This document shows positions 1-8,764 of a stretch of 45,759 nucleotides of DNA, one piece after another. This DNA comes from CAYVQF01 sp964454015 (GTDB lineage Bacteria > Myxococcota_A > Bradymonadia > UBA4248), in assembly GCA_964454015.1 (NCBI GenBank), contig CAYVQF010000047.1:1-45759 (forward strand), in the 5' to 3' direction. The translations under genes were made by a program, and so were the position numbers. The notes under the pieces are model-generated. The model saw nothing but the letters and a program-made list of their open reading frames with translations. It did no database searches and was not told the origin of the DNA. How positions within the stretch are numbered: the first letter of the stretch is position 1; the number at the start of each line of letters is the position of its first letter.

Positions 1-2541
1 ATCGACGGGCGCATGGTGCCCATCAGCCGCAGCGTCAGCCGGGTCGAGATCGGCGGCCGCAACTATGCCCTGGTGCACTTCATCGATCTCACGGCCAAAA
101 AAGAGGATCAGGAGGTGCGCCACCTCCTCAACCTGGCCTTGGACCAGATCCCCGACGGCGTGGCCATGCTGCAACCCGACGGCGCCATGCTCTACGCCAA
201 CGAGGCGTGGGCCGAGATGCACCGTTGGGAGATGGGCGCCATGCGGCGGGTGCACGTGCGGCGTTTCCACAGCCACTTGCAGTACCGCAAGGAGGTGGAG
301 CCCTTCATCGAAACGGTTCTCCAGAACGGCGCCCATATGGGCCACACGGGTCACCTGCGCAGAGACGGCAGCACCTTCAGCGCCTGGTGCGTCGCCAGCT
401 TGGTCCTCGACGACGACAAGCGGCCCAAGTGCATCGTGCTCCTGGCGCGGGACGACACGGATCGCCTCCGCCGTGAAGAGGCGCTCCATGCGGCGCGGCG
501 CGACGCCGAATCGGCGAGCCAGGCCAAGAGCGAGTTTTTGGCCAACATGAGCCATGAGATCCGCACGCCCCTCAACGGCATCCTGGGGATCTCGGAGATC
601 CTCCTGGACAGCGCCCTGAGCCCGGAGCAGCGCGATTTCGTGTCCACCTTGCGCTCCAGCGGTGAGATGCTGCTCAACATTTTGAACGACATCCTGGATT
701 TTTCGAAGATCCAGGCGGGCAAAATGGATTTCGAGCACATCGACTTCGACGTGGTGAGCACCGTGGAAGACACCATGGCCCTCTTCGCCACACAGGCCGC
801 AGAGAAGCGCCTCTCTTTCATGTGTCACATCGCCGCGGACGTGCCGCGGATGGTGCGCGGCGACCCGGGGCGGCTGCGCCAAGTCTTGTCCAACCTCATT
901 GGCAACGCGGTGAAATTCACCGAGCGCGGCGAGGTCTTGGTGCAGGTCAAGCGCCGCCCCGAGGGCTGTGACGCCACCCACACCGCCTTGGCCTTTGCCG
1001 TCATCGACACGGGTATTGGCATCCCAGAAGACCGACAGAACGCGATTTTCGAGCACTTCACCCAGGTCGACGCCTCGACCACCCGGCGCTTCGGCGGCAC
1101 CGGGCTGGGGCTGGCCATCGTCAAGCACTTGGTCACCATGATGGAGGGCAACATCCACATCTCCAGCCAGGTTGGCATGGGCTCGACCTTCGCCTTCACC
1201 GTGCGCCTGGGCGCGACGGATGCCCGGCCACCGTCGCGGGTGGTGCGGCGCTCCTTGACGGGCTTGCGCGCCTTGGTGGTGGACGACAACAAGACCAACC
1301 GCCTAATTTTGGAAGAGATTTTGCTTTCGTGGGGGGTGACGGTCGACTGCGTCGGCACGGGCGGCGAGGCCATCGAGAGGATCTTCTCAGCCGCTGAGAG
1401 CCGCAGCCCCTATGACTTTGCCATCCTGGACCAGCAGATGCCGATCATGGACGGGGTCTCGGTGGCCAAGGTCATTCGCAGCCTGAACATCGGCGCCGAG
1501 ATCGCCCTGATCATCGTCTCGTCCCTGGGGATGCGCGGTGACGCCGAACGCTGCCGCGAGGTGGGCTGCGACGCCTATCTGACCAAGCCGGTGCGGCGCT
1601 CCACCCTCTTCAACGCCATTGCCATGAGCCAAGACCAGCGCACCCAAGGGCAGGATCGCCTGGTGACCCGCCACGTCTTGCGCGAGGCAGGCCTGGTGAG
1701 CAGCGCCGCCCGCATCCTGGTGGCCGAAGACAACCCAGTGAACCAGCGGGTGGTCACCAAGGTCCTGCAATCGTCGGGGCACCAGGTGGTCCTCGCCAAT
1801 GACGGCAAAGAGGCCCTCTACCTCCTGGAGCACCAAGGGCCCTTCGACTTGATCCTGATGGACGTGCAGATGCCGACGATGGACGGTTTGGAGGCGACCC
1901 AGCGCATCCGCGCCCTGCCGAGCTTCGCCCTCACCCCTATCGTGGCCATGACGGCCCACGCCATGAAAGGGGATCGCGAGCGTTGCCTGGACGCCGGGAT
2001 GAACGACTACATCGCCAAGCCGGTCGCGGCCAAGGATCTGCAGCTCCTGGTCAGCAGATGGACCCAAGCGGACACCAGCCCATCAGCAGCGAGTGAGGCC
2101 GAAGGCACCGCCTCTGCAGGGGCCCACCAGCGGCGCCACACGCCCCCACCCATGGATAGTCACCCCATGTGCAGCTCATCCACCCCCTGTAGCGACCACG
2201 CGCCGCCCTTCGATTTGGATGCCGCCCTGGACCGCCTCCTGGGCGACCGCGAGGTCTTGCACGAGATCTTTCACATGCTCCGCGACGAGACCCCGCGGCA
2301 ACTGCTACAATGTCAGCAACTGGCCAATAGCGCCGCTTGGCGCGAGCTGAGCCGCGTCGCCCACAGCATCAAGGGCGCCGTGGGCAACATCGCTGCCGAG
2401 CAGGCCATGGCTGCGGCGTGGGCTCTGGAGCAGGGCGCCCGGGCCGCCGACGTTGAAGCGATCCCCGGGCTGCTCGAGGCTCTCGAGCTTTCTTGGCAAC
2501 GGCTCGACACGTGTTTAGCGGAGTGGATCTCCCAAAGATGA
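1..2541 (+). CDS. Hybrid histidine kinase with two receivers and HPt (5' partial)
   Basis: This is a membrane- or cytoplasm-associated phosphorelay sensor kinase. The frame is open to the first base, and the first residues read like the end of a PAS domain, so the true start lies upstream. Counting from the Met at 13, a PAS domain spans about residues 40-155. The HisKA H-box (FLANMSHEIRTPLNG) follows with phospho-acceptor H181, then the HATPase boxes DTGIGIP and GTGLGLAI. Receiver 1 has the motif LDQQMPIMDG with D473, receiver 2 has LMDVQMPTMDG with D617, and a C-terminal HPt domain has HSIKGAVGN with H784. The order fits a His-Asp-His relay held in one chain. The stop overlaps the start of the next gene, a receiver-GGDEF protein, by 4 bases, which suggests that the HPt passes phosphate to that partner; this is inferred. 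What it senses cannot be read from the visible part. Confidence 0.95.
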   Translation: MDGRMVPISRSVSRVEIGGRNYALVHFIDLTAKKEDQEVRHLLNLALDQIPDGVAMLQPDGAMLYANEAWAEMHRWEMGAMRRVHVRRFHSHLQYRKEVEPFIETVLQNGAHMGHTGHLRRDGSTFSAWCVASLVLDDDKRPKCIVLLARDDTDRLRREEALHAARRDAESASQAKSEFLANMSHEIRTPLNGILGISEILLDSALSPEQRDFVSTLRSSGEMLLNILNDILDFSKIQAGKMDFEHIDFDVVSTVEDTMALFATQAAEKRLSFMCHIAADVPRMVRGDPGRLRQVLSNLIGNAVKFTERGEVLVQVKRRPEGCDATHTALAFAVIDTGIGIPEDRQNAIFEHFTQVDASTTRRFGGTGLGLAIVKHLVTMMEGNIHISSQVGMGSTFAFTVRLGATDARPPSRVVRRSLTGLRALVVDDNKTNRLILEEILLSWGVTVDCVGTGGEAIERIFSAAESRSPYDFAILDQQMPIMDGVSVAKVIRSLNIGAEIALIIVSSLGMRGDAERCREVGCDAYLTKPVRRSTLFNAIAMSQDQRTQGQDRLVTRHVLREAGLVSSAARILVAEDNPVNQRVVTKVLQSSGHQVVLANDGKEALYLLEHQGPFDLILMDVQMPTMDGLEATQRIRALPSFALTPIVAMTAHAMKGDRERCLDAGMNDYIAKPVAAKDLQLLVSRWTQADTSPSAASEAEGTASAGAHQRRHTPPPMDSHPMCSSSTPCSDHAPPFDLDAALDRLLGDREVLHEIFHMLRDETPRQLLQCQQLANSAAWRELSRVAHSIKGAVGNIAAEQAMAAAWALEQGARAADVEAIPGLLEALELSWQRLDTCLAEWISQR

Positions 2542-3713
2542 ACCAGGTCAACAAGCTGCACCAACCGCTGGTCAAGGAAGCCACACCCATCTTGGTTGCC
2601 GACGACGACCAGGTCACCTTGCGCATCCTGAGCGCCACCCTGAGCAAGTGGGGCTTCAAGGTCTTCCAAGCCAACAACGGCCTCACCGCTTGGGACACCC
2701 TCAACGACCACCCCATCCACCTGGTCATCACCGACGTGGACATGCCGGGGATGAACGGGCACCAGCTCTGCAAGCGCATCCGCACCAACAAGACCGACGC
2801 CTACACCTACGTCATCACCCTGACCCAACACCTGGAGCGCGACAGCGTGGTCCAGGCGCTGGAGGCCGGCGCCGACGACTTCGCCGGCAAGCCCTTCGAC
2901 CCGGTAGAGCTGCGGGCGCGTCTGGGCGTGGCCTTGCGCATCCTCCACCTGGAGCAAGAGCTGCGGCGCAGCAAGGTCTCACTGGAGATCGCCAACCAGA
3001 ACCTGCACACGGAAGCCCTCACGGATGCCCTGACGGGCATCAACAACCGCCGCGCCTTGGATGACACGCTCCAGCGGGTGCACCAGTGGGCTTTGCAACA
3101 GCAGCGCCCCTACAGCCTGCTCATGGCGGACATCGACTTTTTCAAGCCCTACAACGACACCTTGGGGCACGCCGCAGGCGACCAGACTTTACAGGCCATC
3201 GCCCGCTGCCTGCGCAAGCACCTGCGCACGGGCGACGAAGTCTTCCGCTATGGCGGCGAAGAGTTCCTCATCCTCTTGCCCGACCTCTGCGACCACGGCC
3301 TGCAGGAGGAAGGCGATCGCTTGCGGGCGCGCATCGCAGCGCTGCGCATGCCCCACCCCACCGCCCCGGCCGGGGTGGTCACCCTCAGCATCGGGGGCTC
3401 GGCCTTTTTGCCCGACACCTACGTCGCGCCCACGACCTCGCCCAAGCACCCGCGCCCCGCTGAGGCCCCCACGGAGGAAGGGGCCGGCGCCAAGGCCAGC
3501 CCGGCGACGCCCGTGGTCAAAGCGACCCAGCGCGAGAGAGTGAGCGCGGCGCACGCCCAGGAGGGGGTGGATCCCCAGAGCTGTCCGACCTGGCAAGACG
3601 TGGCGCGGGAGGCCGATGCGGCGCTCTATGAGGCCAAGGGTCAGGGGCGCGACCAGGTGGTGATCGGCGCGGTGGTGCGGGAGAAGCCGCGGGGCAAAGA
3701 GTGGCAGCGATGA
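2538..3713 (+). CDS. Response regulator with GGDEF (diguanylate cyclase) output
   Basis: An N-terminal receiver (ITDVDMPGMNG, phospho-acceptor D66, counted from ATG 2538) is followed by a short helical linker and a GGDEF domain. The active-site motif is intact as GGEEF (residues 239-243). An RTGD I-site sits five residues before it (230-233), so product inhibition by c-di-GMP is expected. The protein should make c-di-GMP from two GTP when phosphorylated. ATG 2538 was chosen because it overlaps the kinase stop as ATGA; an in-frame ATG at 2493 would overlap much more. An odd feature is a proline/alanine/glutamate-rich insertion, about residues 292-345, between the SIGGSAF strand and the final ADAALYEAKGQGRD helix of the GGDEF fold. 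The direct kinase partner is probably the upstream gene. Confidence 0.93.
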   Translation: MNQVNKLHQPLVKEATPILVADDDQVTLRILSATLSKWGFKVFQANNGLTAWDTLNDHPIHLVITDVDMPGMNGHQLCKRIRTNKTDAYTYVITLTQHLERDSVVQALEAGADDFAGKPFDPVELRARLGVALRILHLEQELRRSKVSLEIANQNLHTEALTDALTGINNRRALDDTLQRVHQWALQQQRPYSLLMADIDFFKPYNDTLGHAAGDQTLQAIARCLRKHLRTGDEVFRYGGEEFLILLPDLCDHGLQEEGDRLRARIAALRMPHPTAPAGVVTLSIGGSAFLPDTYVAPTTSPKHPRPAEAPTEEGAGAKASPATPVVKATQRERVSAAHAQEGVDPQSCPTWQDVAREADAALYEAKGQGRDQVVIGAVVREKPRGKEWQR

Positions 3714-3782
3714 CAAAGGGGGCGCGAGGGCGTATCTTGGGGGCGGTGACCGATGGCGGCGCCACCCCACGCTGAGGAGACT

Positions 3783-4037
3783 ATGGGACGCAATTCGCGC
3801 AGTCGACGCATTCAGGAGCAGAAACGCAAGGGCCCCGAGCAGACGCCGACGGGGGAGAAGGTGTCCAAGGACGATGAGCCCGTCGGGGGCTCCCTGATGG
3901 CCATGCGGGCGGGCTTCAAGTCGGTGGTCGGGACGGAGAAATCCAAGACCAAGGCCAGCCCCATGGGGACCATCCTGTCGTGGGCCGTGTTCGCGGCGCT
4001 GGTCATCGCGCTGCTCGCTTTCTTCATGGCCCGCTGA
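3783..4037 (+). CDS. Small tail-anchored membrane protein, unknown function
   Basis: An 84-residue protein with a basic, hydrophilic N-terminus (MGRNSRSRRIQEQKRKGPEQ), a charged middle part and a single hydrophobic segment at the very C-terminus (SWAVFAALVIALLAFFMAR). It therefore looks tail-anchored with most of the chain in the cytoplasm. ATG 3783 is preferred because GAGGAG lies just upstream at about 3773; an in-frame ATG at 3753 has no ribosome binding site. It ends 20 bases before dnaB and may be co-transcribed with it. I do not recognise a family, and the size resembles many unnamed single-span proteins in this group. Confidence 0.7.
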   Translation: MGRNSRSRRIQEQKRKGPEQTPTGEKVSKDDEPVGGSLMAMRAGFKSVVGTEKSKTKASPMGTILSWAVFAALVIALLAFFMAR

Positions 4038-4057
4038 GCCCAACCCGACGAGCCCCC

Positions 4058-5419
4058 GTGAGCCAGCCCGCACCGCAACCTAGTTCGCCCGTCGTTCCGC
4101 ACAGCGCCGAGTCTGAGGAAGCCGTCCTGGCGTCGGTGCTCCTCGATCAAGACGCCCTCGACTTGGTCATGGATGTCTTGGGCGAAGAGGATTTCTACGT
4201 CGAGGTGCATCGCCGCATTTTCAACGCCATGAAGACCTTGGCGGCGGACAACCAGCCCATCGACGTCACGACGCTCTTTGCCAAGCTCGGGCCCACCCGC
4301 GCCCTCGACGGCGTGGGCGGCCTGCACTATCTCTTGCAGCTCCCCAACCGCATCCCGTCGGCGACCAACGTCAAGCACTACGCCCGCACGGTGCGCGAGA
4401 AGGCCATGCTGCGCGCCGTCTTGGCCATCGCCGCCGAGGCCCAGGCCCAGGCCCTCGGCCCGGTAGAGAACGTCTCGGACTTCGTCGACGCCCTCAACCA
4501 GCGCATCTTCTCCCTGTCGCGCCAAGACGGCACCCAGCCCTACTACGCCATGCGCGAGGTGATCAAGACCACCTTCACCCTGGTGGAGAGCCTCTACGAG
4601 CGCAAAGAGAAGATCACCGGCGTGCCCAGCGGCTACCTCGACCTCGACGAGATGACCGCCGGTTTTCAAGGGGGCGACCTGATCATCCTCGCGGCGCGCC
4701 CCTCCATGGGCAAGACCGCCTTGGCCCTCAACATGATGACCAACGCCACCCTCGACGCCGGCGTCCCCGCGGCCTTCTTCAGCCTGGAGATGGGGCGCGA
4801 ACAGCTCGCCTTGCGCATGCTGTGCAGCCGCGCCCGCATCGACGCCACCCGCATCCGCGGCGGCTTCCTGGTCGAGAACGAGTGGGAGCGGCTCATCAAG
4901 TCCGTCGGGATCTTTGCCGAGTCCCCCATCTACATCGACGACACCCCGGCCCTACCGGTGATGAAAATGCAGGCCAAGGCGCGCCGCCTCAAAGCGGAGA
5001 AGAACATCGGCCTCATCGTGGTGGATTACCTCCAGCTCATGAAAGGCGACGAGCGCCTGCAGTCGCGCGAGCAGATCATCAGCGACATCTCGCGCAACCT
5101 CAAAGCCACGGCCAAAGAGCTCAACATCCCCATCATCGCCCTGAGCCAGCTCAACCGCGGCGTGGACAGCCGCACGGACAAGCGCCCCATGCTCTCGGAC
5201 CTGCGCGAATCGGGCGCCATCGAGCAAGACGCCGACGTCATCATGTTCATCTACCGCGATGAGGTCTACAACAAGGAGACCCCCGCCAAAGGCATCGCCG
5301 AGGTGATCATCGCCAAGCAGCGCAACGGCGCCATCGGCACGTCCAAGCTCAAATGGTTCGGCCAGTACACCCTCTTCGAGAACCTGGCCCGCGACGCCGA
5401 CGGCGCGTCGCCCTTTTAG
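4058..5419 (+). CDS. dnaB: Replicative DNA helicase DnaB
   Basis: The hexameric 5'-3' helicase of the replication fork. The N-terminal DnaB domain begins at SAESEEAVLASVLLDQDALD, and the C-terminal RecA-like domain carries Walker A ARPSMGKT (residues 213-220), the sensor stretch FFSLEMGREQLALRML, Walker B LIVVDYLQLM (D323), and the conserved LSQLNRGVDSR and SDLRESGAIEQDAD blocks. At 453 residues it has the usual length, with no intein or large insertion. GTG 4058 is chosen as the start because it gives the normal N-terminus; in-frame codons further upstream overlap the preceding membrane-protein gene and add an unconserved tail. The gene lies apart from the rpsR-rplI neighbourhood often seen for dnaB. 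Confidence 0.96.
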   Translation: MSQPAPQPSSPVVPHSAESEEAVLASVLLDQDALDLVMDVLGEEDFYVEVHRRIFNAMKTLAADNQPIDVTTLFAKLGPTRALDGVGGLHYLLQLPNRIPSATNVKHYARTVREKAMLRAVLAIAAEAQAQALGPVENVSDFVDALNQRIFSLSRQDGTQPYYAMREVIKTTFTLVESLYERKEKITGVPSGYLDLDEMTAGFQGGDLIILAARPSMGKTALALNMMTNATLDAGVPAAFFSLEMGREQLALRMLCSRARIDATRIRGGFLVENEWERLIKSVGIFAESPIYIDDTPALPVMKMQAKARRLKAEKNIGLIVVDYLQLMKGDERLQSREQIISDISRNLKATAKELNIPIIALSQLNRGVDSRTDKRPMLSDLRESGAIEQDADVIMFIYRDEVYNKETPAKGIAEVIIAKQRNGAIGTSKLKWFGQYTLFENLARDADGASPF

Positions 5420-5427
5420 AGGTAGGC

Positions 5428-6108
5428 ATGGCAGCGCGGCATCACCTCCTGGCGCGCATTCTCTTGCTCGGCGCGGGCTTGGCCAGCCTGGTCGCCTTCG
5501 GGTGGCTGCCCTTGCTCTCGGGCGAGGCCTTCTATCGCCAAGTGGCGGCACCAGCCTTCTCTTTGGATCCACGGCCGTCGGGCGTGCCGGCAGCGCCCGG
5601 CGCTGCCGCGGAAGATCTACAGAGGCTCTTGGACCTCCTCGATGACGACGGGCAGGCGGCGGCCCAGCTCACCCCTCTCGGCTGCGTGCGTCTCGGGCGA
5701 GCGCTGCCGGCGCACGCCGCGCCCCAGGCGGTGGATCAGTTGGTGTTGCGCAAGATGGCCCTGATCCTCCAGCTCATGGGGGCCATCTTTTTGCCCTTTG
5801 GCCTGCTGTGCACCCTCTTGGCCCTCTACCCAGGGCCGCAGTCGCTGCTGACCATGATCGTCGCCGGCGCGGCGGCTTTGTGGCTCTTGCTCTCCCACCT
5901 CTTCGCCCTGCTCTTCGACCTCATGGGGCCCATGGAGCCCTTCTTCCTGTGGCCAGGGCACGTGGTGACGGTCTTTCTGGCACTCGCCGCGGCCACGGCG
6001 ACGGCCCTGCCCCTGCACGCGGGCAACGTCTTGCGAGCCATCATCGGCACCTTGGCCCTCTTTCTGGTGGGCAGCGTCGCCTTGGTGCTGCTCATCATGG
6101 CGGCCTAG
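5428..6108 (+). CDS. Multi-pass membrane protein, unknown function
   Basis: A 226-residue protein with about five hydrophobic segments: one at the N-terminus (residues 8-30), then a soluble loop of about 80 residues, and four in the second half, including LALLFDLM-, VFLALAAATATAL- and LALFLVGSVALVLLIMAA-type stretches. The loop after the first segment is probably periplasmic. ATG 5428 follows the dnaB stop by 8 bases and is preceded by AGAGGTAGG, so the two genes are probably co-transcribed. The gene converges with the next gene, the stops being only about 10 bases apart. I recognise no family or catalytic motif. Confidence 0.75.
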   Translation: MAARHHLLARILLLGAGLASLVAFGWLPLLSGEAFYRQVAAPAFSLDPRPSGVPAAPGAAAEDLQRLLDLLDDDGQAAAQLTPLGCVRLGRALPAHAAPQAVDQLVLRKMALILQLMGAIFLPFGLLCTLLALYPGPQSLLTMIVAGAAALWLLLSHLFALLFDLMGPMEPFFLWPGHVVTVFLALAAATATALPLHAGNVLRAIIGTLALFLVGSVALVLLIMAA

Positions 6109-6117
6109 GGCGGCCCC

Positions 6118-6648
6118 TCAGTCGCAGCGGTAATCGCCGGCGCCGCTGCCCGAGCCGATGGCCACGGGGACACAGGTGCGCCCCGTGGGACAGGGATCGG
6201 GGGCGCAGGGGTCCTCCCCCAGGGGCACACAGCCCGCGCCGTCGGCGCGGTAGCCCGGGGCGCAGCGATCGCAGGCGGCGCCGGCCCAGCCGGCGTCACA
6301 GAGGCAGCGCGGTAGGTCGCCACTGAGAACACAGAGACCGTTGGTGCAGGGACCCGCGCAGGGGACGACGGCCACACAAGCCCCGTCGCGGGCCACATGG
6401 CCCTCGGCGCAGTCGCGGCAGGTGGCGCCGGCCCAGCCGCGTTCGCAGAGGCAGCGGGCGGCTCCGGCGGTCGCGGTGCACACCCCGCGGTAGCAGGCCA
6501 GGGCGGCGCAGGGGTCTTCTGGGGGCGCCTCGGGGTGCGGGTCGGCACAGGCGCTGCAGGTGAGCAGGGAGAGGGCGAGCGCCCAGGGCCGGTGGTAGCC
6601 CAGACCAAGCCAAGCGCGGAGAGAAGGGAGGGGGTGGGTTGGAGGCAT
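6118..6648 (-). CDS. Cysteine-rich EGF-like secreted protein or lipoprotein
   Basis: A 176-residue protein with a hydrophobic leader (WALALSLLTCSACADP) whose last cysteine could be a lipobox cysteine, followed by about 24 cysteines in EGF-like spacing. Units such as CYRGVCTATAGAARCLCERGW and CTNGLCVLSGDLPRCLCDAGW alternate with laminin-type C..C..GY/GH links. Such small disulfide-rich proteins are normally exported to the cell surface, so a surface or adhesion role is inferred. No Shine-Dalgarno sequence is evident before ATG 6648, so the start could lie elsewhere. It sits just downstream of the OmpA-like gene on the same strand, separated by a hairpin. Confidence 0.7.
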   Translation of the reverse strand: MPPTHPLPSLRAWLGLGYHRPWALALSLLTCSACADPHPEAPPEDPCAALACYRGVCTATAGAARCLCERGWAGATCRDCAEGHVARDGACVAVVPCAGPCTNGLCVLSGDLPRCLCDAGWAGAACDRCAPGYRADGAGCVPLGEDPCAPDPCPTGRTCVPVAIGSGSGAGDYRCD

Positions 6649-6655
6649 GGGGTCG

Positions 6656-6688
6656 CCAAGAAAGCAAAGCGGGCGGCCAGGCCGCCCG
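6656..6688 (-). terminator. Possible Rho-independent terminator after the OmpA-like gene
   Basis: An inverted repeat CGGGCGGCC / GGCCGCCCG at 6670-6678 and 6680-6688 folds into a very GC-rich hairpin. Read on the - strand it is followed by a moderately T-rich stretch (GCTTTGCTTTCTTGG). It lies about 40 bases after the stop of the OmpA-like gene and before the EGF-like gene. The T tract is interrupted, so termination may be partial. Confidence 0.4.
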
Positions 6689-6728
6689 GGGGGTCCGTGC
6701 GCGGGGCAGCGGGCCGCCCCTTGCGCGC

Positions 6729-8630
6729 TTATTCGGCCAGCTCGAGGATCTTGATCTCGACGCGGCGGTTTCTGGCGCGGGCCTCCTTCAAGGCGTCGCG
6801 ACGCAGGCCCTTGATATCGACCAGGGGCGCGTCTTGGCCGAAGCCCTCAGAGGAGAGGCGGGCCGGGTCGATGCCCTTGCTGGTCAAGTACTCGACCACC
6901 GATGCGGCGCGCTCCTTGGAGAGCTGGAGGTTGTTGGCGGGACGGCCGACGTCGTCGGTGTGGCCAGCGATCATGACCTTCTTGATGCGCGGGGTCTTGT
7001 CCATGACCTTGGCCACCTGGTCGAGCAAGGGGAAGGACTCTTGCTTGATGGTGGACTTGCCCGTGTCGAAGTAGACCGACTCTTTGAGCTCGATGGCCTC
7101 TTCAGTGATGACCACCACCGCTTCGGGCTCGGGGCAGCCGTCGTTGTGGAGCGGGCCGGCCTCTTCGGGGCAGAGGTCGATGCCTTCGCAGCGGAACTTG
7201 CCCCACATGGCGTACTCGTTCACCCAAGGATCGCAGACGCGGTCGCCGTCGGTGTCGGGGTTGGGGCAGCCTTGGAACTCGGGCAGACCGGGGAGGTTGG
7301 GGCACATGTCGGTGTCGACGCAGTCGAAGTGCTCGCGCATCCCTTGCTCGCCGACCCAAGCGTCGCAGATGCCGTCGCCATCGGTGTCGGGGTTGATGCA
7401 GCCCTTGTGAGCGAGCTCGCCGGGGACATCGGGGCAGAGGTCGGTGCCAGAGCAATCGAAGTGCTTGGCCATGCCTTCTTTCTCGACCCAAGCGTCACAG
7501 ACCTTGTCGCCGTCGGTGTCGGGGTTGGGGCAGCCGTGGAACTCGGCCAGGCCGGGGATGGTGGGGCACTTGTCGACGCCGGTGCACAGCTCGGTGATGA
7601 AGCCAGACTCCTGGACCCAGGGATCACAGACGCCGTCGCCATCGGGATCGGGGTCGCGGGTCTCGACGTAGGGCTCGACGTAAGGCGGCTGGAAGCCGAC
7701 GCTGGCGAGGATGCGCCATTCGGGGGCGCCGATGCCAGAGTTGATCATGATGCCACCACCGGCGAGGGCGTGGAGACCGAAGGGCGCGTTGTAACGGACG
7801 GCCGCGGCGAGCTCCATGGGGTAGTTCGAGTCGGAGTCTTCCACCGTGAGGGGGTTCTTGTTCTCGGCGAATTTGACGTCGCCGAAGAAGGAGGCGACGA
7901 GATCCAAGCCATCGACGTAGAGGGGGATGGCGGCGGCCACCGACCAACGCAGGAGGTCATCGTCGACGTAGGTGACCACGGTGCGCTCGGAGCGGATCTG
8001 GTAGCCCACGTTGGCGGCCAATTGGAGGCCGAAGTCGAAGGTGTAGTCGGCGATCAAGCGCGGCTCGACGCGGAAGGCACCCGTGGTGGTGAACTCGTCT
8101 TCATCGCCCGTGGGGATGTAGAGCGGCACGGCCAAGGCCAAGCCAAAGCCACCGAAATCTTTGGGGTTGAGGAAGCGGACCTTGGGGACCACCCGCAGGT
8201 CGCCGAGGCCAAAGCGCATGACGTCTTCGCCCGAACGGCTGCCCTCGGCGGGGATGTCGTTGATGGCCAGGGGCATGATGATGCCGAGGTCGAAGTAGCC
8301 CAGGAAGCCAAAGCCCATCCAGGGTTCGATCTTGTGTTGGCCGCCGACCAGGACCGTCGAGGTGTCCGACGAGACCTCGAGGAGGCTCAGGGGCCGATGG
8401 GCGTAGTGGTAGAAGACGCCGCCGGAGTAGGACCACAGGCTGCCGTCGTCGATGACGGCGCTGCCGTAGGTGTTGAGGATGTTGTTGCGCTGGTCGGGCG
8501 CGGGCTCGAAGCTGTCGATCTGCAGCCCGTCGGTGGGGAAGGGCACATCCTGGGCCGTGGCCAACGCCGGGGCCACGAGGGCCGCGACGAGGGCTGGAAT
8601 CAGCCATCCCAATCGTTTCGTGTGTTTCAT
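6729..8630 (-). CDS. OmpA-family outer-membrane protein with thrombospondin type 3 repeats
   Basis: A 633-residue exported protein. It has a signal peptide (MKHTKRLGWLIPALVAALVAPALATAQ) and a region of about 300 residues rich in alternating hydrophobic strands, probably a beta-barrel. Four calcium-binding TSP3-like units of the DTDGDxxCDxW type follow (residues about 326-468). The C-terminal OmpA/MotB peptidoglycan-binding domain (about 510-633) carries the motif AGHTDDVGRPANNLQLSKER, which contains the conserved Asp and Arg for diaminopimelate binding. It should tie the outer membrane to peptidoglycan, with the TSP3 part as a stiff calcium-dependent spacer. The start is supported by AGGAGAA 8-9 bases upstream on the - strand. 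The extra cysteines in the repeats suggest a disulfide-stabilised stalk. Confidence 0.9.
   Translation of the reverse strand: MKHTKRLGWLIPALVAALVAPALATAQDVPFPTDGLQIDSFEPAPDQRNNILNTYGSAVIDDGSLWSYSGGVFYHYAHRPLSLLEVSSDTSTVLVGGQHKIEPWMGFGFLGYFDLGIIMPLAINDIPAEGSRSGEDVMRFGLGDLRVVPKVRFLNPKDFGGFGLALAVPLYIPTGDEDEFTTTGAFRVEPRLIADYTFDFGLQLAANVGYQIRSERTVVTYVDDDLLRWSVAAAIPLYVDGLDLVASFFGDVKFAENKNPLTVEDSDSNYPMELAAAVRYNAPFGLHALAGGGIMINSGIGAPEWRILASVGFQPPYVEPYVETRDPDPDGDGVCDPWVQESGFITELCTGVDKCPTIPGLAEFHGCPNPDTDGDKVCDAWVEKEGMAKHFDCSGTDLCPDVPGELAHKGCINPDTDGDGICDAWVGEQGMREHFDCVDTDMCPNLPGLPEFQGCPNPDTDGDRVCDPWVNEYAMWGKFRCEGIDLCPEEAGPLHNDGCPEPEAVVVITEEAIELKESVYFDTGKSTIKQESFPLLDQVAKVMDKTPRIKKVMIAGHTDDVGRPANNLQLSKERAASVVEYLTSKGIDPARLSSEGFGQDAPLVDIKGLRRDALKEARARNRRVEIKILELAE
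7231..7640 (-). repeat. Four thrombospondin type 3-like repeats inside the OmpA-like gene
   Basis: The core reading DTDGD-VCD-W recurs with starts near 7231, 7363, 7495 and 7624, giving periods of 132, 132 and 129 bases (44, 44 and 43 residues). Each unit has an acidic DxDxDG calcium-binding pattern and three or more cysteines. Confidence 0.8.
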
Positions 8631-8764
8631 AAATAGGTTCTCCTGTCGTTTGAGGACTGTGGGTACAACATTAACAACACACCACGTTGGCGGAGCCTAG
8701 CACTCCTGGGCCGCCACGCCAAGGTGGTGCGCCATGACGGAAAATGGACGAAGAATCTACGTCA

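Noticed and set aside
3189..4669. Long - strand frames opposite the GGDEF and dnaB genes
   Set aside because: Shadows of conserved + strand genes with no recognisable domains.
6639..8636. Long + strand open frame across the OmpA-like gene
   Set aside because: It is the antisense of a clear OmpA/TSP3 protein; long antisense frames are expected in repetitive, G+C-rich coding DNA.
8690..8764. Terminator hairpin after the EGF/fibrinogen-like gene
   Set aside because: The possible stem is short, has a bulge and no T run; not strong enough to report.
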